Assembly: GCF_009695765.1 (NCBI RefSeq)
Contig: NZ_VUNI01000009.1
Location: forward strand, 34,087-98,086
Direction of reading: 5' to 3'
Source of the DNA: Roseburia porci
GTDB lineage: Bacteria > Bacillota > Clostridia > Lachnospirales > Lachnospiraceae
Length of the DNA: 64,000 nt
Shown: one piece after another, positions 1 to 9,339 of the stretch
Layout: each line of letters opens with the position of its first letter
Position numbering within the stretch: position 1 is the stretch's first letter
Notes under the pieces: model-generated
The model's database searches: none
Told to the model about the DNA's origin: nothing
What the model saw: the letters and a program-made list of their open reading frames with translations, nothing else
Position numbers and translations under genes: made by a program

Positions 1-42
1 ACTCGCAGTACCTAAATCAATACCGATATCTGATCCAATCAT
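1..42 (-). CDS. mreB: MreB/Mbl-type actin homologue, first 14 codons only
   Basis: Only the start of the gene is in the window; it runs off the left edge. The reading is MIGSDIGIDLGTAS, which matches the phosphate-1 loop that opens MreB and Mbl (DIGIDLGTAN in family members). These proteins form cytoplasmic filaments that guide lateral wall synthesis. The ATG at 42 has an AGAGAGG ribosome site just upstream. Fourteen residues cannot separate MreB from Mbl or from another member of the actin/Hsp70 fold, so the name is tentative. Confidence 0.6.
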   Translation of the reverse strand, partial: MIGSDIGIDLGTAS

Positions 43-156
43 GAATCGTTCCTCTCTTTCTTCGTTCTGACTCTTTATGTGTGATTCGTCTCTGCCATTC
101 TTTTCCAGAAATAGACGCAGAGATGCATTTAATCATATTTTTACATATACATTACC

Positions 157-184
157 ATTATATACAATTCGCTTCATTTTTCAA
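157..184 (-). promoter_or_regulatory. sigma-A-type promoter for the mreB-like gene
   Basis: Minus strand TTGAAA (184-179), 16-bp spacer, TATAAT (162-157). It points at the gene starting at 42 and leaves a leader of about 105 nt. No other gene is seen in 43-373. Confidence 0.5.
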
Positions 185-316
185 ATATTTTTTCTTTGTT
201 ATAAGCAGATTTAAAAAAATCTTCATTTTTTCATGGTTTCATCACACACTTGTCACATTTGGCATATATCTTCTAAGAGTACTAGCTAATCAGCTAATAT
301 AATTTTTCATAACTCA

Positions 317-350
317 TACCTTCCGGATATTGTGCTGTATCCGGAAGGTA
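317..350. terminator. strong inverted repeat downstream of uvrA
   Basis: Perfect 13-bp arms TACCTTCCGGATA and TATCCGGAAGGTA with an 8-nt loop, 23 bp past the uvrA stop. Neither side has a clean T run, so it could act as an RNA 3'-end stabiliser as well as a terminator. Confidence 0.55.
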
Positions 351-373
351 CTCCCCAAATATTCAGGCACTTC

Positions 374-3214
374 TTATTTCTTTTCCAGATATGGCTTTAA
401 AAACTGTCCGGTATACGATTCCGGCACTTCACAGATCTCTTCCGGTGTTCCCTGTGCAATCACAGTTCCACCTCCATCTCCGCCTTCCGGCCCCATATCA
501 ATGATATAGTCTGCAGTCTTGATTACATCCAGATTATGTTCAATCACAACTACCGTATTACCGCCATCCGAAAGTCTTCTCAGAATCTCGATCAACTTAT
601 GCACGTCTGCAAAATGAAGTCCTGTGGTCGGCTCATCCAGAACGTAAATCGTTTTTCCGGTACTTTTCTTGCTCAGTTCTGTTGCAAGTTTGATTCGCTG
701 TGCTTCTCCTCCGGAAAGTTCTGTCGATGGCTGTCCGAGCTTCACATAGGAAAGTCCAACATCATACAGTGTCTGTATCTTTCTGTGGATCGTCGGAACA
801 TTTTTGAAGAACTCCAGTGCCTCTTCCACGGTCATATTCAGCACATCATATATACTTTTTCCTTTGTATTTGACTTCCAGAGTCTCTCTGTTATAACGTT
901 TTCCCTCACAAACTTCACATGGAACATATACATCCGGAAGAAAATGCATCTCGATCTTCAGTATTCCGTCTCCGCTGCAGGCTTCACACCGTCCACCTTT
1001 GACATTGAAACTGAAACGTCCCTTCTTGTATCCTCTTGCTTTCGCATCCGCAGTTGCAGCAAACAGATCACGGATCATATCAAATACCCCGGTGTAAGTT
1101 GCCGGATTCGATCTTGGTGTCCGTCCGATTGGAGACTGGTCAATGTCAATGATCTTATCTAACTGTTCCACACCATCGATTCCATCGTGATCTCCAGGGA
1201 TACATCTTGCCCGGTTCAGTTTACGTGCAAGATGTTTGTAAAGAATCTCATTCGTCAATGAGCTCTTGCCCGATCCCGACACGCCGGTGATGCAGGTCAT
1301 AATTCCAAGAGGTACTTTCACATCGATATTCTTCAGGTTATTCTCCCTTGCTCCGCGGATCGTCAGAAATCCGGTTGGTTTTCTGCGCTCCTCCGGAACC
1401 GGAATTTTGATTCTTCCGCTCAGATATGCACCGGTGATAGATTTCCTGCATTTCATGATGTCTGCTGCTGTTCCGGCTGCAACTACTTCTCCACCATGTG
1501 TTCCCGCACCTGGTCCGATATCCACAATATAATCTGCAGCACGCATGGTATCCTCGTCATGTTCCACAACGATCAGTGTATTTCCGAGATCTTTCAGATC
1601 CATCAGTGCATGCAGTAATTTATCATTATCTCTCTGATGCAGCCCGATACTTGGCTCGTCCAGAATATATGCCACTCCGACAAGTCCGGATCCGATCTGT
1701 GTTGCAAGGCGGATACGCTGAGCTTCTCCACCTGACAGAGTTCCGGTCGCACGTGTCAGTGTCAGATACTCCAGTCCGACTTCTTTTAAGAATCCCACTC
1801 TGGCACGGATCTCTTTTAAAATCTGATCTCCGATAAAATGCTGCTGTTCTGTCAGTTCCATTTGATCCAGGAACTCGCATAGATCCTTGACTGACATATC
1901 TGTTATCTCATGGATATTCTTGCCACATACCGTAACTGCAAGCGAAGATTTCTTCAGTCGCTGTCCGCCACATTCCGCACACGGTGTGATGCGCATGAAC
2001 TGCTCATATTCCTGCTTCATTGTGTCTGAACCGGTCTCACGGTAACGCCGTTCCACATTACGGATCAGCCCTTCCCAGTTCAGATCGTACACTCCTTCTC
2101 CACGCTGTCCTTTGTAATGGACTTTCAGGATTCTTCCGTCTCCGCCGTGAATCAGCATATGGCGGATGTCCTTCGGAAGGTCTTTGTAAGGAGTATCCAG
2201 GGAAAATCCATATCCCTGCGACAGAGCCTGTAACGTTGCATACGTATAACTGGAAGGATCTGTGCATGACTGCCATCCGATTACCTGGATCGCTCCCTCG
2301 GAAATTGCGAGATTCTTATCCGGAATCATAAGATTCTCATCAAATTCCATCTTGTATCCGAGTCCGTAACATACCGGGCAGGCTCCAAACGGGTTATTGA
2401 ATGAAAAGCTTCTTGGTTCTACTTCATCAATGCTGATTCCACAATCCGGGCAGGCAAAATTCTCCGAAAAATTGATCGGCTCACCATCTACAACATCGAC
2501 AATAGCATTGCCCTCTGCAAGGCGGAATGCGTTCTCAAGAGAATCTGTAAGACGGTTCTCAATTCCTTCTTTGATCACCAACCGGTCGATCACAATATCA
2601 ATATTGTGCTTGATATTCTTCTCCATCGGAATATTCTCCGAAAGGTCATACATATTACCGTCTACAACAACACGGACATATCCGCTCTTCTTCGCTTTTT
2701 CAAAAAGCTTCTGATGTTCTCCCTTACGTCCTCTGACGACTGGTGCAAGAATCTGGATCCTTGTTCTTTCCGGCAGCGCAAGTACACTGTCAACGATCTG
2801 ATCGATCGTCTGCTTGCGGATCTCTTTGCCACATTTCGGACAATGTACCACACCGATTCTGGCATAAAGGAGTCGGAAATAATCATAAATCTCCGTTACG
2901 GTTCCAACCGTAGATCTTGGATTACGGTTCGTTGATTTCTGGTCAATGGAAATTGCCGGTGGAAGTCCTTCTATAATCTCAACATTCGGCTTTTCCATCT
3001 GTCCTAAGAACTGTCTTGCATAAGAGGATAAAGATTCCATATAACGTCTCTGTCCTTCCGCATAAATCGTGTCAAATGCAAGGGAGGATTTACCGGAACC
3101 TGACAGACCGGTTAAAACAACAAATTCGTCTCTTGGGATATCAATATCTATATTTTTCAGATTATGCTCATTCGCTCCTCTGATCTTAATGTATTTTCTC
3201 TGTTTCTTTGCCAT
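374..3214 (-). CDS. uvrA: UvrABC system protein A (excinuclease ABC subunit A)
   Basis: DNA-damage recognition ATPase of nucleotide excision repair; it works as a dimer that loads UvrB on damaged DNA. The 946 residues match the family length. Two ABC ATPase modules are visible: Walker [15 protein letters not shown] near residue 35 with signature [12 protein letters not shown] near 500, and [10 protein letters not shown] near 650 with signature [12 protein letters not shown] near 840. CPKCG, CPDCG/CPVC and CEAC/CEVC cysteine pairs are the zinc-binding sites. uvrB ends 21 bp upstream, so the two form one operon, probably under the LexA-type box at 5353-5366. Confidence 0.98.
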   Translation of the reverse strand: MAKKQRKYIKIRGANEHNLKNIDIDIPRDEFVVLTGLSGSGKSSLAFDTIYAEGQRRYMESLSSYARQFLGQMEKPNVEIIEGLPPAISIDQKSTNRNPRSTVGTVTEIYDYFRLLYARIGVVHCPKCGKEIRKQTIDQIVDSVLALPERTRIQILAPVVRGRKGEHQKLFEKAKKSGYVRVVVDGNMYDLSENIPMEKNIKHNIDIVIDRLVIKEGIENRLTDSLENAFRLAEGNAIVDVVDGEPINFSENFACPDCGISIDEVEPRSFSFNNPFGACPVCYGLGYKMEFDENLMIPDKNLAISEGAIQVIGWQSCTDPSSYTYATLQALSQGYGFSLDTPYKDLPKDIRHMLIHGGDGRILKVHYKGQRGEGVYDLNWEGLIRNVERRYRETGSDTMKQEYEQFMRITPCAECGGQRLKKSSLAVTVCGKNIHEITDMSVKDLCEFLDQMELTEQQHFIGDQILKEIRARVGFLKEVGLEYLTLTRATGTLSGGEAQRIRLATQIGSGLVGVAYILDEPSIGLHQRDNDKLLHALMDLKDLGNTLIVVEHDEDTMRAADYIVDIGPGAGTHGGEVVAAGTAADIMKCRKSITGAYLSGRIKIPVPEERRKPTGFLTIRGARENNLKNIDVKVPLGIMTCITGVSGSGKSSLTNEILYKHLARKLNRARCIPGDHDGIDGVEQLDKIIDIDQSPIGRTPRSNPATYTGVFDMIRDLFAATADAKARGYKKGRFSFNVKGGRCEACSGDGILKIEMHFLPDVYVPCEVCEGKRYNRETLEVKYKGKSIYDVLNMTVEEALEFFKNVPTIHRKIQTLYDVGLSYVKLGQPSTELSGGEAQRIKLATELSKKSTGKTIYVLDEPTTGLHFADVHKLIEILRRLSDGGNTVVVIEHNLDVIKTADYIIDMGPEGGDGGGTVIAQGTPEEICEVPESYTGQFLKPYLEKK

Positions 3215-3235
3215 TGGGCTTACTGTCCTTTCTGT

Positions 3236-5221
3236 CTAACTGTCTATCTCACGCAGCATATTCTTTAGCCGGACCATCTGATCCCTGTATTCTGCGGCAG
3301 CCTCGAAATTGAGCTCTGCTGCAGCTTTCTGCATCTTCTTCTGGATATCTGCGATCAGTTTCTCGAGTTCCTTTGCGCTCATGGATTCCGGGTCTTTCTT
3401 GAAATCCATCTCCTCCGCTGCAACTTTCTTGGAAATAGCGATCAGTTCTCTTACGGATTTCTGAATCGTTGTCGGTGTAATGCCATGTTCTTCATTATAA
3501 GCCTGCTGTACTTTACGACGTCTCGCAGTCTCATCGATCGCAACACGCATGGAATCTGTGATCTTGTCCGCATACATGATGACATGTCCTTCGCTGTTAC
3601 GCGCTGCACGGCCGATCGTCTGGATCAGTGATGTCTCCGATCGTAAGAATCCTTCCTTATCTGCATCCAGAATTGCAACCAGTGTAATCTCCGGGATATC
3701 AAGTCCCTCTCGAAGCAGGTTGATTCCGACCAGGACATCAAACACATCCAGTCTCAGATCACGGATGATCTCCGCTCTCTCTAAGGTATCAATATCAGAA
3801 TGCAGATACTTCACACGGATTCCAAGCTCTCCCATGTATTTGGTCAGATCTTCTGCCATTCGCTTGGTCAGAGTCGTGATCAATACTTTATGATGCGCAG
3901 CGGTCTCCTTATTTACCTCTCCGATCAGATCATCGATCTGCCCCTCTACCGGCCGGACAGAGATCTCCGGATCCAAAAGTCCCGTCGGACGAATGATCTG
4001 CTCCGCACGAAGCAGTTCGTGTTCCTGTTCATAAACATTCGGAGTTGCAGATACAAACAGCATCTGATCAATCTTACTCTCAAACTCTTCAAAGTTAAGT
4101 GGTCTGTTATCCAATGCTGACGGCAGGCGAAAGCCATAATCCACCAGTGTGGTCTTTCTGGAACGGTCTCCGGCATACATGCCCCGCACCTGCGGAATCG
4201 TGATATGAGACTCATCCACAATGATCAGATAATCATCCGGGAAGAAATCCATCAATGTATCCGGAGTTGCCCCCGCCGGTCTCCCTGCAAGATGTCTCGA
4301 ATAGTTCTCAATTCCACTGCAAAAACCAGTCTCCTTCATCATTTCCACGTCAAAATTCGTTCTCTCGGCGATTCTCTGTGCCTCAATCAGCTTATCTTCG
4401 CCCTTGAAATACGCCACGCGCTCCTTGAGTTCCTCTTCAATATTCTCGCATGCCTTTAATATCTTCTCCTGCGGAACCACATAATGGGATGCAGGAAAAA
4501 CTGCAATATGGTTCAATTCGCACTTGACTTCTCCAGTCAATACATCCACTTCTGTGATACGGTCGATCTCATCTCCGAAGAACTCCACACGGATTGCTGT
4601 GTCCGTCTCATTCGCTGGAAAAATCTCGACCACATCTCCGTGAACCCGGAATGTACCTCGCTTAAAATCCATCTCATTCCGGTTATACTGCATATCGATC
4701 AGTCCATGGATCACCTCATCCCGGTCGATCTCCATTCCAGGCCGAAGTGACAGCATCATATGCATGTAATCGTCCGGACTACCAATGCCGTAAATACACG
4801 ATACGCTCGCCACGATAATAACGTCCTTGCGTTCTGCCAGCGCAGCGGTAGCTGACAAACGTAATTTATCAATCTCATCGTTGATTGCAGAATCTTTCGC
4901 AATATACGTATCGGAAGAAGGTACATAAGCCTCTGGCTGATAATAATCGTAGTAGGAGACAAAATACTCCACCGCATTCTCCGGGAAGAATTCTTTCATC
5001 TCTCCATACAACTGTCCTGCAAGTGTCTTATTATGTGAAATGATCAGAGTCGGCTTCTGCAGCTGCTCAATCACATTCGCCATCGTAAATGTCTTACCGG
5101 AACCGGTAACACCCAGCAGTGTCTCAAACTGATTGCCTTCCCTGAATCCTTTCACAAGCTCTGCAATCGCCTGTGGCTGGTCTCCGGTTGGTTTGTATTT
5201 GCTGTGCAGTTTGAACTCCAT
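3236..5221 (-). CDS. uvrB: UvrABC system protein B (excinuclease ABC subunit B)
   Basis: Helicase-like damage verification subunit that is loaded by UvrA and recruits UvrC. Visible: Walker [13 protein letters not shown] near residue 40, the beta-hairpin region [18 protein letters not shown] near 90, DEAD-like DESH, helicase motif QTIGRAARN near 540, and the C-terminal UVR coiled coil ([17 protein letters not shown]) that binds UvrC. The start is placed at 5221 (MEFKLHSKY) because AAGGGAG lies 8 nt upstream; an in-frame ATG at 5239 would put that ribosome site inside the gene. This gives 661 residues, the usual size. Confidence 0.97.
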   Translation of the reverse strand: MEFKLHSKYKPTGDQPQAIAELVKGFREGNQFETLLGVTGSGKTFTMANVIEQLQKPTLIISHNKTLAGQLYGEMKEFFPENAVEYFVSYYDYYQPEAYVPSSDTYIAKDSAINDEIDKLRLSATAALAERKDVIIVASVSCIYGIGSPDDYMHMMLSLRPGMEIDRDEVIHGLIDMQYNRNEMDFKRGTFRVHGDVVEIFPANETDTAIRVEFFGDEIDRITEVDVLTGEVKCELNHIAVFPASHYVVPQEKILKACENIEEELKERVAYFKGEDKLIEAQRIAERTNFDVEMMKETGFCSGIENYSRHLAGRPAGATPDTLMDFFPDDYLIIVDESHITIPQVRGMYAGDRSRKTTLVDYGFRLPSALDNRPLNFEEFESKIDQMLFVSATPNVYEQEHELLRAEQIIRPTGLLDPEISVRPVEGQIDDLIGEVNKETAAHHKVLITTLTKRMAEDLTKYMGELGIRVKYLHSDIDTLERAEIIRDLRLDVFDVLVGINLLREGLDIPEITLVAILDADKEGFLRSETSLIQTIGRAARNSEGHVIMYADKITDSMRVAIDETARRRKVQQAYNEEHGITPTTIQKSVRELIAISKKVAAEEMDFKKDPESMSAKELEKLIADIQKKMQKAAAELNFEAAAEYRDQMVRLKNMLREIDS

Positions 5222-5274
5222 GGCTCCATCTCCCTTCAAAATCTATCGTAGTAACTGATTATCCCAATAAAAAA

Positions 5275-5343
5275 GGACAAAATCAATGTCTTTCTAGTAT
5301 GGCATTTATACGCTAATTCTACTACAAAGCTTTGATTTTGTCC
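5275..5343. repeat. 12-bp inverted repeat in the uvrB leader
   Basis: Arms GGACAAAATCAA (5275-5286) and TTGATTTTGTCC (5332-5343) are perfect and 45 nt apart. On the minus strand the second arm is followed by TTTTTATT. It lies between the sigma-factor stop and uvrB, so it may terminate the long upstream operon or fold the uvrB leader. Confidence 0.5.
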
Positions 5344-5352
5344 ATTAATCAT

Positions 5353-5366
5353 AGAACATTTGTTCT
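5353..5366 (-). promoter_or_regulatory. LexA/DinR-type SOS box upstream of uvrB
   Basis: AGAACATTTGTTCT fits the Firmicute SOS box core GAAC-N4-GTTC, with outer bases also symmetric. It sits 132 bp upstream of uvrB and only 2 bp beyond the sigma-factor stop. uvrBA is a classic SOS target, so damage induction is the expected behaviour. Confidence 0.65.
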
Positions 5367-5367
5367 T

Positions 5368-6978
5368 TTATTGTAATACTGCATCGATATTTTCCAATGC
5401 CTGATCGAATGTCCGGTAACCGATCACATCCTTTTTCGGAAGTGCATCAATCTGCTGCTCATCTGTATACGATTCCACTGCTTTCAGACTTGCATTTGCC
5501 ACATCAACGGAATAACTCTCGTTTGCTGCAGAAGATCCAACAAGATCCCCAACGATCAGACGTTCTTCCGGAAGATACGTCAGATAAAATGCATCCATGT
5601 ACTGATCGAGTAATGCCGGATACACTCCATCTCCCTTTGCACTTGTAATCTGCTCAGCCGTTTTTGTCTGTTTATTATAAACGTAAAGCTGAATTGCACA
5701 ATAGCCCTTATATACACGACTGTCTTCTGTTATCTCCACAAGACTTGGATTCTGTATGGTTTCCTCCAGATACGTATAGGTAGGACTTATCTCAAAAATT
5801 CCTTCCCGTACCACCAGGACAGGAACGTCACTTCCCTCCACATCTAAAAGCGTATATCCATTCCCCGCTTCCGGCATGGAGTCTACCAAAGCAGCATACT
5901 CATCTTTCCATTCCTGATCAGTGTCCTGTATCTCAGGTTCTGTAGTCTCTGTTTCCCGAATTACCTCCTCAGAAACTTCTTCCTTTTTCTTATCTGTATC
6001 ACGGTCTTTTCTTGAAGTATGTTCTTCCTCTGCCTGTTCCTGCACTTTATCTGCATTTGCATTGCTCTTTGCCAATCCGACTCCGGATGCAACACCACCG
6101 CCTACAGCCAAAGCCATGACTACTCCAATGATAATTTTCTTTGCAGATAACGCAGATGTCTTTGTCAAAACTGCCTTCCCAGCAGTACCTGCGCTTCCGC
6201 TTCCTGCTTTTGGAACTCCCGCATCTGGTTTTCCACCGCTCGGACTTCCTGCATCCGGATTGCTGCCATTTGGCCTGTCATGTCCGGATGGTGCATCCGC
6301 CTGCCTGAACTGCGCACTGAACGGAAGGTCTGCTGCCTGTGTAACCATAACATCTTTGCGAAGCAGATACAGGAAAAATGCAATCGGAGCAAGGCTGTAC
6401 AGTTTGGTTCCTTTTTTCTCCAGTTCGAGAACTTTACCTTCGATATTTTTTCTTCCGTATTTCAATCGGCTTTTTACCGTATTCTCTGACACCTGTAACG
6501 TCTCTGCGATCTCTTTGACCGACAGTTCCTCGACGTAAAACATCATGATGCAGATTTTCTGTTCCTCAGACAGGGAATCAATCATCTCCTGCACCAGTCT
6601 TTTCGTCTCTCCCTGATCAATCACCAGATCCGGTCTGGTGTCAATTCTCTGATCCTCAAGAAGCTCCTCCATAGATATTTCTTCATCTTCTGTGTTCACC
6701 TGTGAAAATAAAGAAACTTTTGTCTTTTTCAGTTCATCCAGCGCCTTTGTCGCCACGATACGTGCCATCCAGCCCTGAAATTTTTCCGGATTCTGCAGCT
6801 GACTCAGATTATTAAATGCCTTTATGTATGCATCCTGCAACACATCCATTGCAGCATCCTCCTGTTTCATATAACGGAGCGCCACATAATAATTCTTCTG
6901 ATAGGTCTGTGTATACAGGAAATCGTAACCTCTGTTATCCCCCTCTTTCGCAAGCTTTACCGCTTCAGTCCAATTCAT
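5368..6978 (-). CDS. ECF-type sigma factor fused to a membrane segment and extracytoplasmic domain
   Basis: Residues about 5-80 hold sigma region 2 (YFYT-like core ALRYMKQEDAAMDVLQDAY, then FQGWMARIVATKALDELKK), and about 115-175 region 4 (LSEEQKICIMMFYVEELSVKEIAETLQVSENTVKSRL). Then follow a hydrophobic stretch LYSLAPIAFFLYLL, a Pro/Gly/Ser-rich linker, a clear transmembrane helix (IIIGVVMALAVGGGVASGVG near 275-295), a charged spacer and a C-terminal domain of about 170 residues with no family I recognise. The start at 6978 (MNWTEAV) has GGAGG 7 nt upstream. It is the last gene of the Hsp70 operon and is likely its regulator: the three promoters with CGTC -10 elements nearby suit an ECF factor. 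Membrane tethering would allow the outer domain to gate release. Function is inferred. Confidence 0.85.
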   Translation of the reverse strand: MNWTEAVKLAKEGDNRGYDFLYTQTYQKNYYVALRYMKQEDAAMDVLQDAYIKAFNNLSQLQNPEKFQGWMARIVATKALDELKKTKVSLFSQVNTEDEEISMEELLEDQRIDTRPDLVIDQGETKRLVQEMIDSLSEEQKICIMMFYVEELSVKEIAETLQVSENTVKSRLKYGRKNIEGKVLELEKKGTKLYSLAPIAFFLYLLRKDVMVTQAADLPFSAQFRQADAPSGHDRPNGSNPDAGSPSGGKPDAGVPKAGSGSAGTAGKAVLTKTSALSAKKIIIGVVMALAVGGGVASGVGLAKSNANADKVQEQAEEEHTSRKDRDTDKKKEEVSEEVIRETETTEPEIQDTDQEWKDEYAALVDSMPEAGNGYTLLDVEGSDVPVLVVREGIFEISPTYTYLEETIQNPSLVEITEDSRVYKGYCAIQLYVYNKQTKTAEQITSAKGDGVYPALLDQYMDAFYLTYLPEERLIVGDLVGSSAANESYSVDVANASLKAVESYTDEQQIDALPKKDVIGYRTFDQALENIDAVLQ

Positions 6979-7120
6979 CCTTTGTCCTCCCATTTTCCAG
7001 TTTCTTCTGCTTTACTTTCCTCATTATATTTAAGAATATCATTCTTGCCTGCTCAAATGCAAGACAGGTTGTTTCCATATCTTTTTTTAACAATTGTTGA
7101 AATATTCCAAACCGATCCAT
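6965..7120 (-). CDS. 51-aa protein, translationally coupled to the sigma factor
   Basis: Opens MDRFGIFQQLLKKDME and ends KTKDELD-like (NGRTKDELD). The ribosome site CTTAGGAGGTGAGCGC before the ATG at 7120 is the best in the area. The gene starts 11 bp after the CPBP protease stop and overlaps the sigma-factor start by 14 bp, so it sits inside the operon and its translation would couple to the sigma factor. It is helical, charged and soluble-looking with no transmembrane segment. No family recognised; a role as a sigma-factor modulator is only a guess. Confidence 0.6.
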   Translation of the reverse strand: MDRFGIFQQLLKKDMETTCLAFEQARMIFLNIMRKVKQKKLENGRTKDELD

Positions 7121-7131
7121 GCGCTCACCTC

Positions 7132-7941
7132 CTAAGCTAGATCTGCGATTAAACACAATGCCCAGATCATCGTAAACAATATCATCGGAACATTGAGAAA
7201 TAATGCCCTGATCTGCATTCTGTCAGGTTTCACCCACATATGGCGGATCTGTTTTCTGTGTTTTCCGATAAAAATCAAAGAAATGCTGCCTGTCAGAAAC
7301 AGGATCGGGATGATTGCTGACGGTGCCAGACTGTATATAGAATTGACAGAATTAAATGCGATATGTGCAATCATTGCATTTTTCATGGAATAGTGTTCTG
7401 CAAGGTATGCACAGAACAATCCAAGCAGAAACGTGTAAAAAAACTGCTTGAATGACATATGATACATGGCAAAAAGCAATGCAGAGGCAAAAATTGCAAA
7501 TGCCGGGCCACAATACTTACGAAAGGTTCTCTGTAAGGCTCCACGAAACATCAATTCCTCAAATATCGGAGCAATCAAAACATTTCTCAAAACAGAAGCG
7601 GCATCCTCAACCCCCACCGGCTGATTCACAGCCAGTATGTAGCAGCTTATGAAAAACATCATAAGGCTGATTGACGGCACAATCATCTGTTTTGTAACTT
7701 TCTCCTGCCTAAACTCCGTGAGTGTGCATTTCCGGAATAACATGACAAATACCAAAGATTCTATCACACGATAAATTGCCATTCCAAGCATCACTACAGA
7801 ATCTGGTACATTTCCATCTGTATTTCCATTTATCGCCTGATAGATAAGAATGACCGGCACGGATGACACAATAGTTCCCGCCAGTGATATTATGCAGAAC
7901 AGGTTCAGACACCAGATCATTTTTTTCAATTCTTTATTCAT
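7132..7941 (-). CDS. CPBP family intramembrane glutamic endopeptidase (CAAX/Abi type)
   Basis: A 269-residue integral membrane protein with about eight hydrophobic segments. The three CPBP motifs are present: EELMFRG with preceding FEE near residue 140, FAMYHMSF near 185, and HIAFNSVNS near 220. These supply the catalytic Glu and His residues. The family covers prenyl-protein proteases and bacteriocin-immunity proteins. In this operon (15 bp after the repeat protein, 11 bp before the 51-aa gene) it is a natural candidate for cutting the membrane-tethered sigma factor, but that is inference from position. Confidence 0.9.
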   Translation of the reverse strand: MNKELKKMIWCLNLFCIISLAGTIVSSVPVILIYQAINGNTDGNVPDSVVMLGMAIYRVIESLVFVMLFRKCTLTEFRQEKVTKQMIVPSISLMMFFISCYILAVNQPVGVEDAASVLRNVLIAPIFEELMFRGALQRTFRKYCGPAFAIFASALLFAMYHMSFKQFFYTFLLGLFCAYLAEHYSMKNAMIAHIAFNSVNSIYSLAPSAIIPILFLTGSISLIFIGKHRKQIRHMWVKPDRMQIRALFLNVPMILFTMIWALCLIADLA

Positions 7942-7956
7942 ATGTATGTTTCCCCT

Positions 7957-9339
7957 CTATTTTATTTCTTCACAAACTATATGGAGCTGCGTGATCTTTT
8001 CATTTCTAAGGTTCAATATCTCATCCGTGTCTGTCGTTCTAAGCAGATATGCATCGCTCAGGATCACCCGTTCCGCTTCATGCAGACTCTGGATATCCTG
8101 TTTCAGCCTTGTGACCAGCTGCTCCCTTGACATGCACTTAAATTCTTCATTTGGGATTATCGTACTACCGATCAGCTGAATCACATATTCCATTTTCTGA
8201 GCCTTTGTCATGGACTCTACCGGTTTCTGCTTTGTGCATGTTTCCTCAAGCTGCTGCAATTTTTCTTTATAATAGGCACGCTTGTCATCCGTCATGAAAG
8301 GGACGGCATCCTGCCCAAGAATAAAAGACGCGTTTTTATAATATTCCATAAGTCCCTGATATGCGGTATAAGGATCCTGTTCTTCCTGCCGGCAGAACGT
8401 TTCCAGCTTCTGAATATCCTCGATCACCTTCTCACGGAAAATCTCAAACGGTCTTCTTTCTTCCTGTAGCGGCATCAGCTCCAGTGTTTTCTCCAGCCAC
8501 TGCAATGCAAGCTTCTGGTCAGCCAGATCTCCCTGTACGGTCTGTTTTGACGCAAAAATTTTACGCTCCCTCAGGTAAAATGCTTTTTTATAAATCCAAT
8601 AGTCTCCTTTTCCCTGCTGAATCATCTTTTCCGTCTTATACACCGCATCTTCAAGTCTGTCGCCAAGTACTGCAAAATCATAGTTTTTTGCCTTTAAGAT
8701 CATAAAATTCCGTAAAACACTTCCGTCTCCAATGATCTCCCTCTTTGTAAAATCATAATCATATCCCTGTTCTCTCAGCAGTCCAATTTCCTCAGAGTTT
8801 TCATCAAATGAAATCAATGTAAGCTTTTTCATAAGAAAAGCCAGCCATTCCGGGTTCCCTGCCCCAAGCATAAGAAATAATCCCAGTGCAGTACGATCAT
8901 AACTTTCGTTCCAATCCGGATACAGATAAATTCTTCTTGCACAACAACGTGCAGCCTTAAAATTTTCTTTTTCACCAATATAGCTGACAGCAAGAGGTTC
9001 CAATGCCTTCCACGCAATAAAGTCTTCCCCTTCGCATAAAGGTTTTAAGAGTTTCTCTCCCTCCTCCAGATACCCCAAATGGACACGTGCATTTCCCTCA
9101 TAATAATCAGCTTCCCGTTGATTCATTGTCCGGTATTTCCCCACATATTCCAATACCTCTTTATAATCCTCTAAAACTGTACACGCCTCCAAATATTTGG
9201 CCAGCATATAATAGATTCCATAATCGGCACCCATCTTTGCCCATTTTGCTACTTCTACAGGAATGCCTCTGGTACGTTCCTTAAAACACATAACGATATG
9301 TTCCGCCAGATCGTCCTCAGCTGCCACATTTTTTTTCAA
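7957..9339 (-). CDS. helical-repeat (TPR-like) protein; start unclear, probably the rest of the J-like protein
   Basis: About 460 residues of alpha-helical repeat-like sequence (for example YEGNARVHLGYLEEGEKLL, NFKAARCCARRIYLYPDW) with a charged C-terminus; no enzyme motif seen. The open frame extends to 9411, but the first part overlaps the J-like gene, whose frame there looks more protein-like. No ATG lies near the junction: options are TTG at 9339 (GGAG 4 nt upstream), GTG at 9327 and ATG at 9291. An A8 run at 9329-9336 lies exactly where a -1 shift would join this frame to the J-like gene, giving one protein of about 780 residues. Part of the Hsp70 operon, possibly a co-chaperone. Confidence 0.65.
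   Translation of the reverse strand: MKKNVAAEDDLAEHIVMCFKERTRGIPVEVAKWAKMGADYGIYYMLAKYLEACTVLEDYKEVLEYVGKYRTMNQREADYYEGNARVHLGYLEEGEKLLKPLCEGEDFIAWKALEPLAVSYIGEKENFKAARCCARRIYLYPDWNESYDRTALGLFLMLGAGNPEWLAFLMKKLTLISFDENSEEIGLLREQGYDYDFTKREIIGDGSVLRNFMILKAKNYDFAVLGDRLEDAVYKTEKMIQQGKGDYWIYKKAFYLRERKIFASKQTVQGDLADQKLALQWLEKTLELMPLQEERRPFEIFREKVIEDIQKLETFCRQEEQDPYTAYQGLMEYYKNASFILGQDAVPFMTDDKRAYYKEKLQQLEETCTKQKPVESMTKAQKMEYVIQLIGSTIIPNEEFKCMSREQLVTRLKQDIQSLHEAERVILSDAYLLRTTDTDEILNLRNEKITQLHIVCEEIK

Noticed and set aside
536..1162. 208-codon open frame on the plus strand within uvrA
   Set aside because: Shadow of uvrA without ribosome site or protein-like composition.
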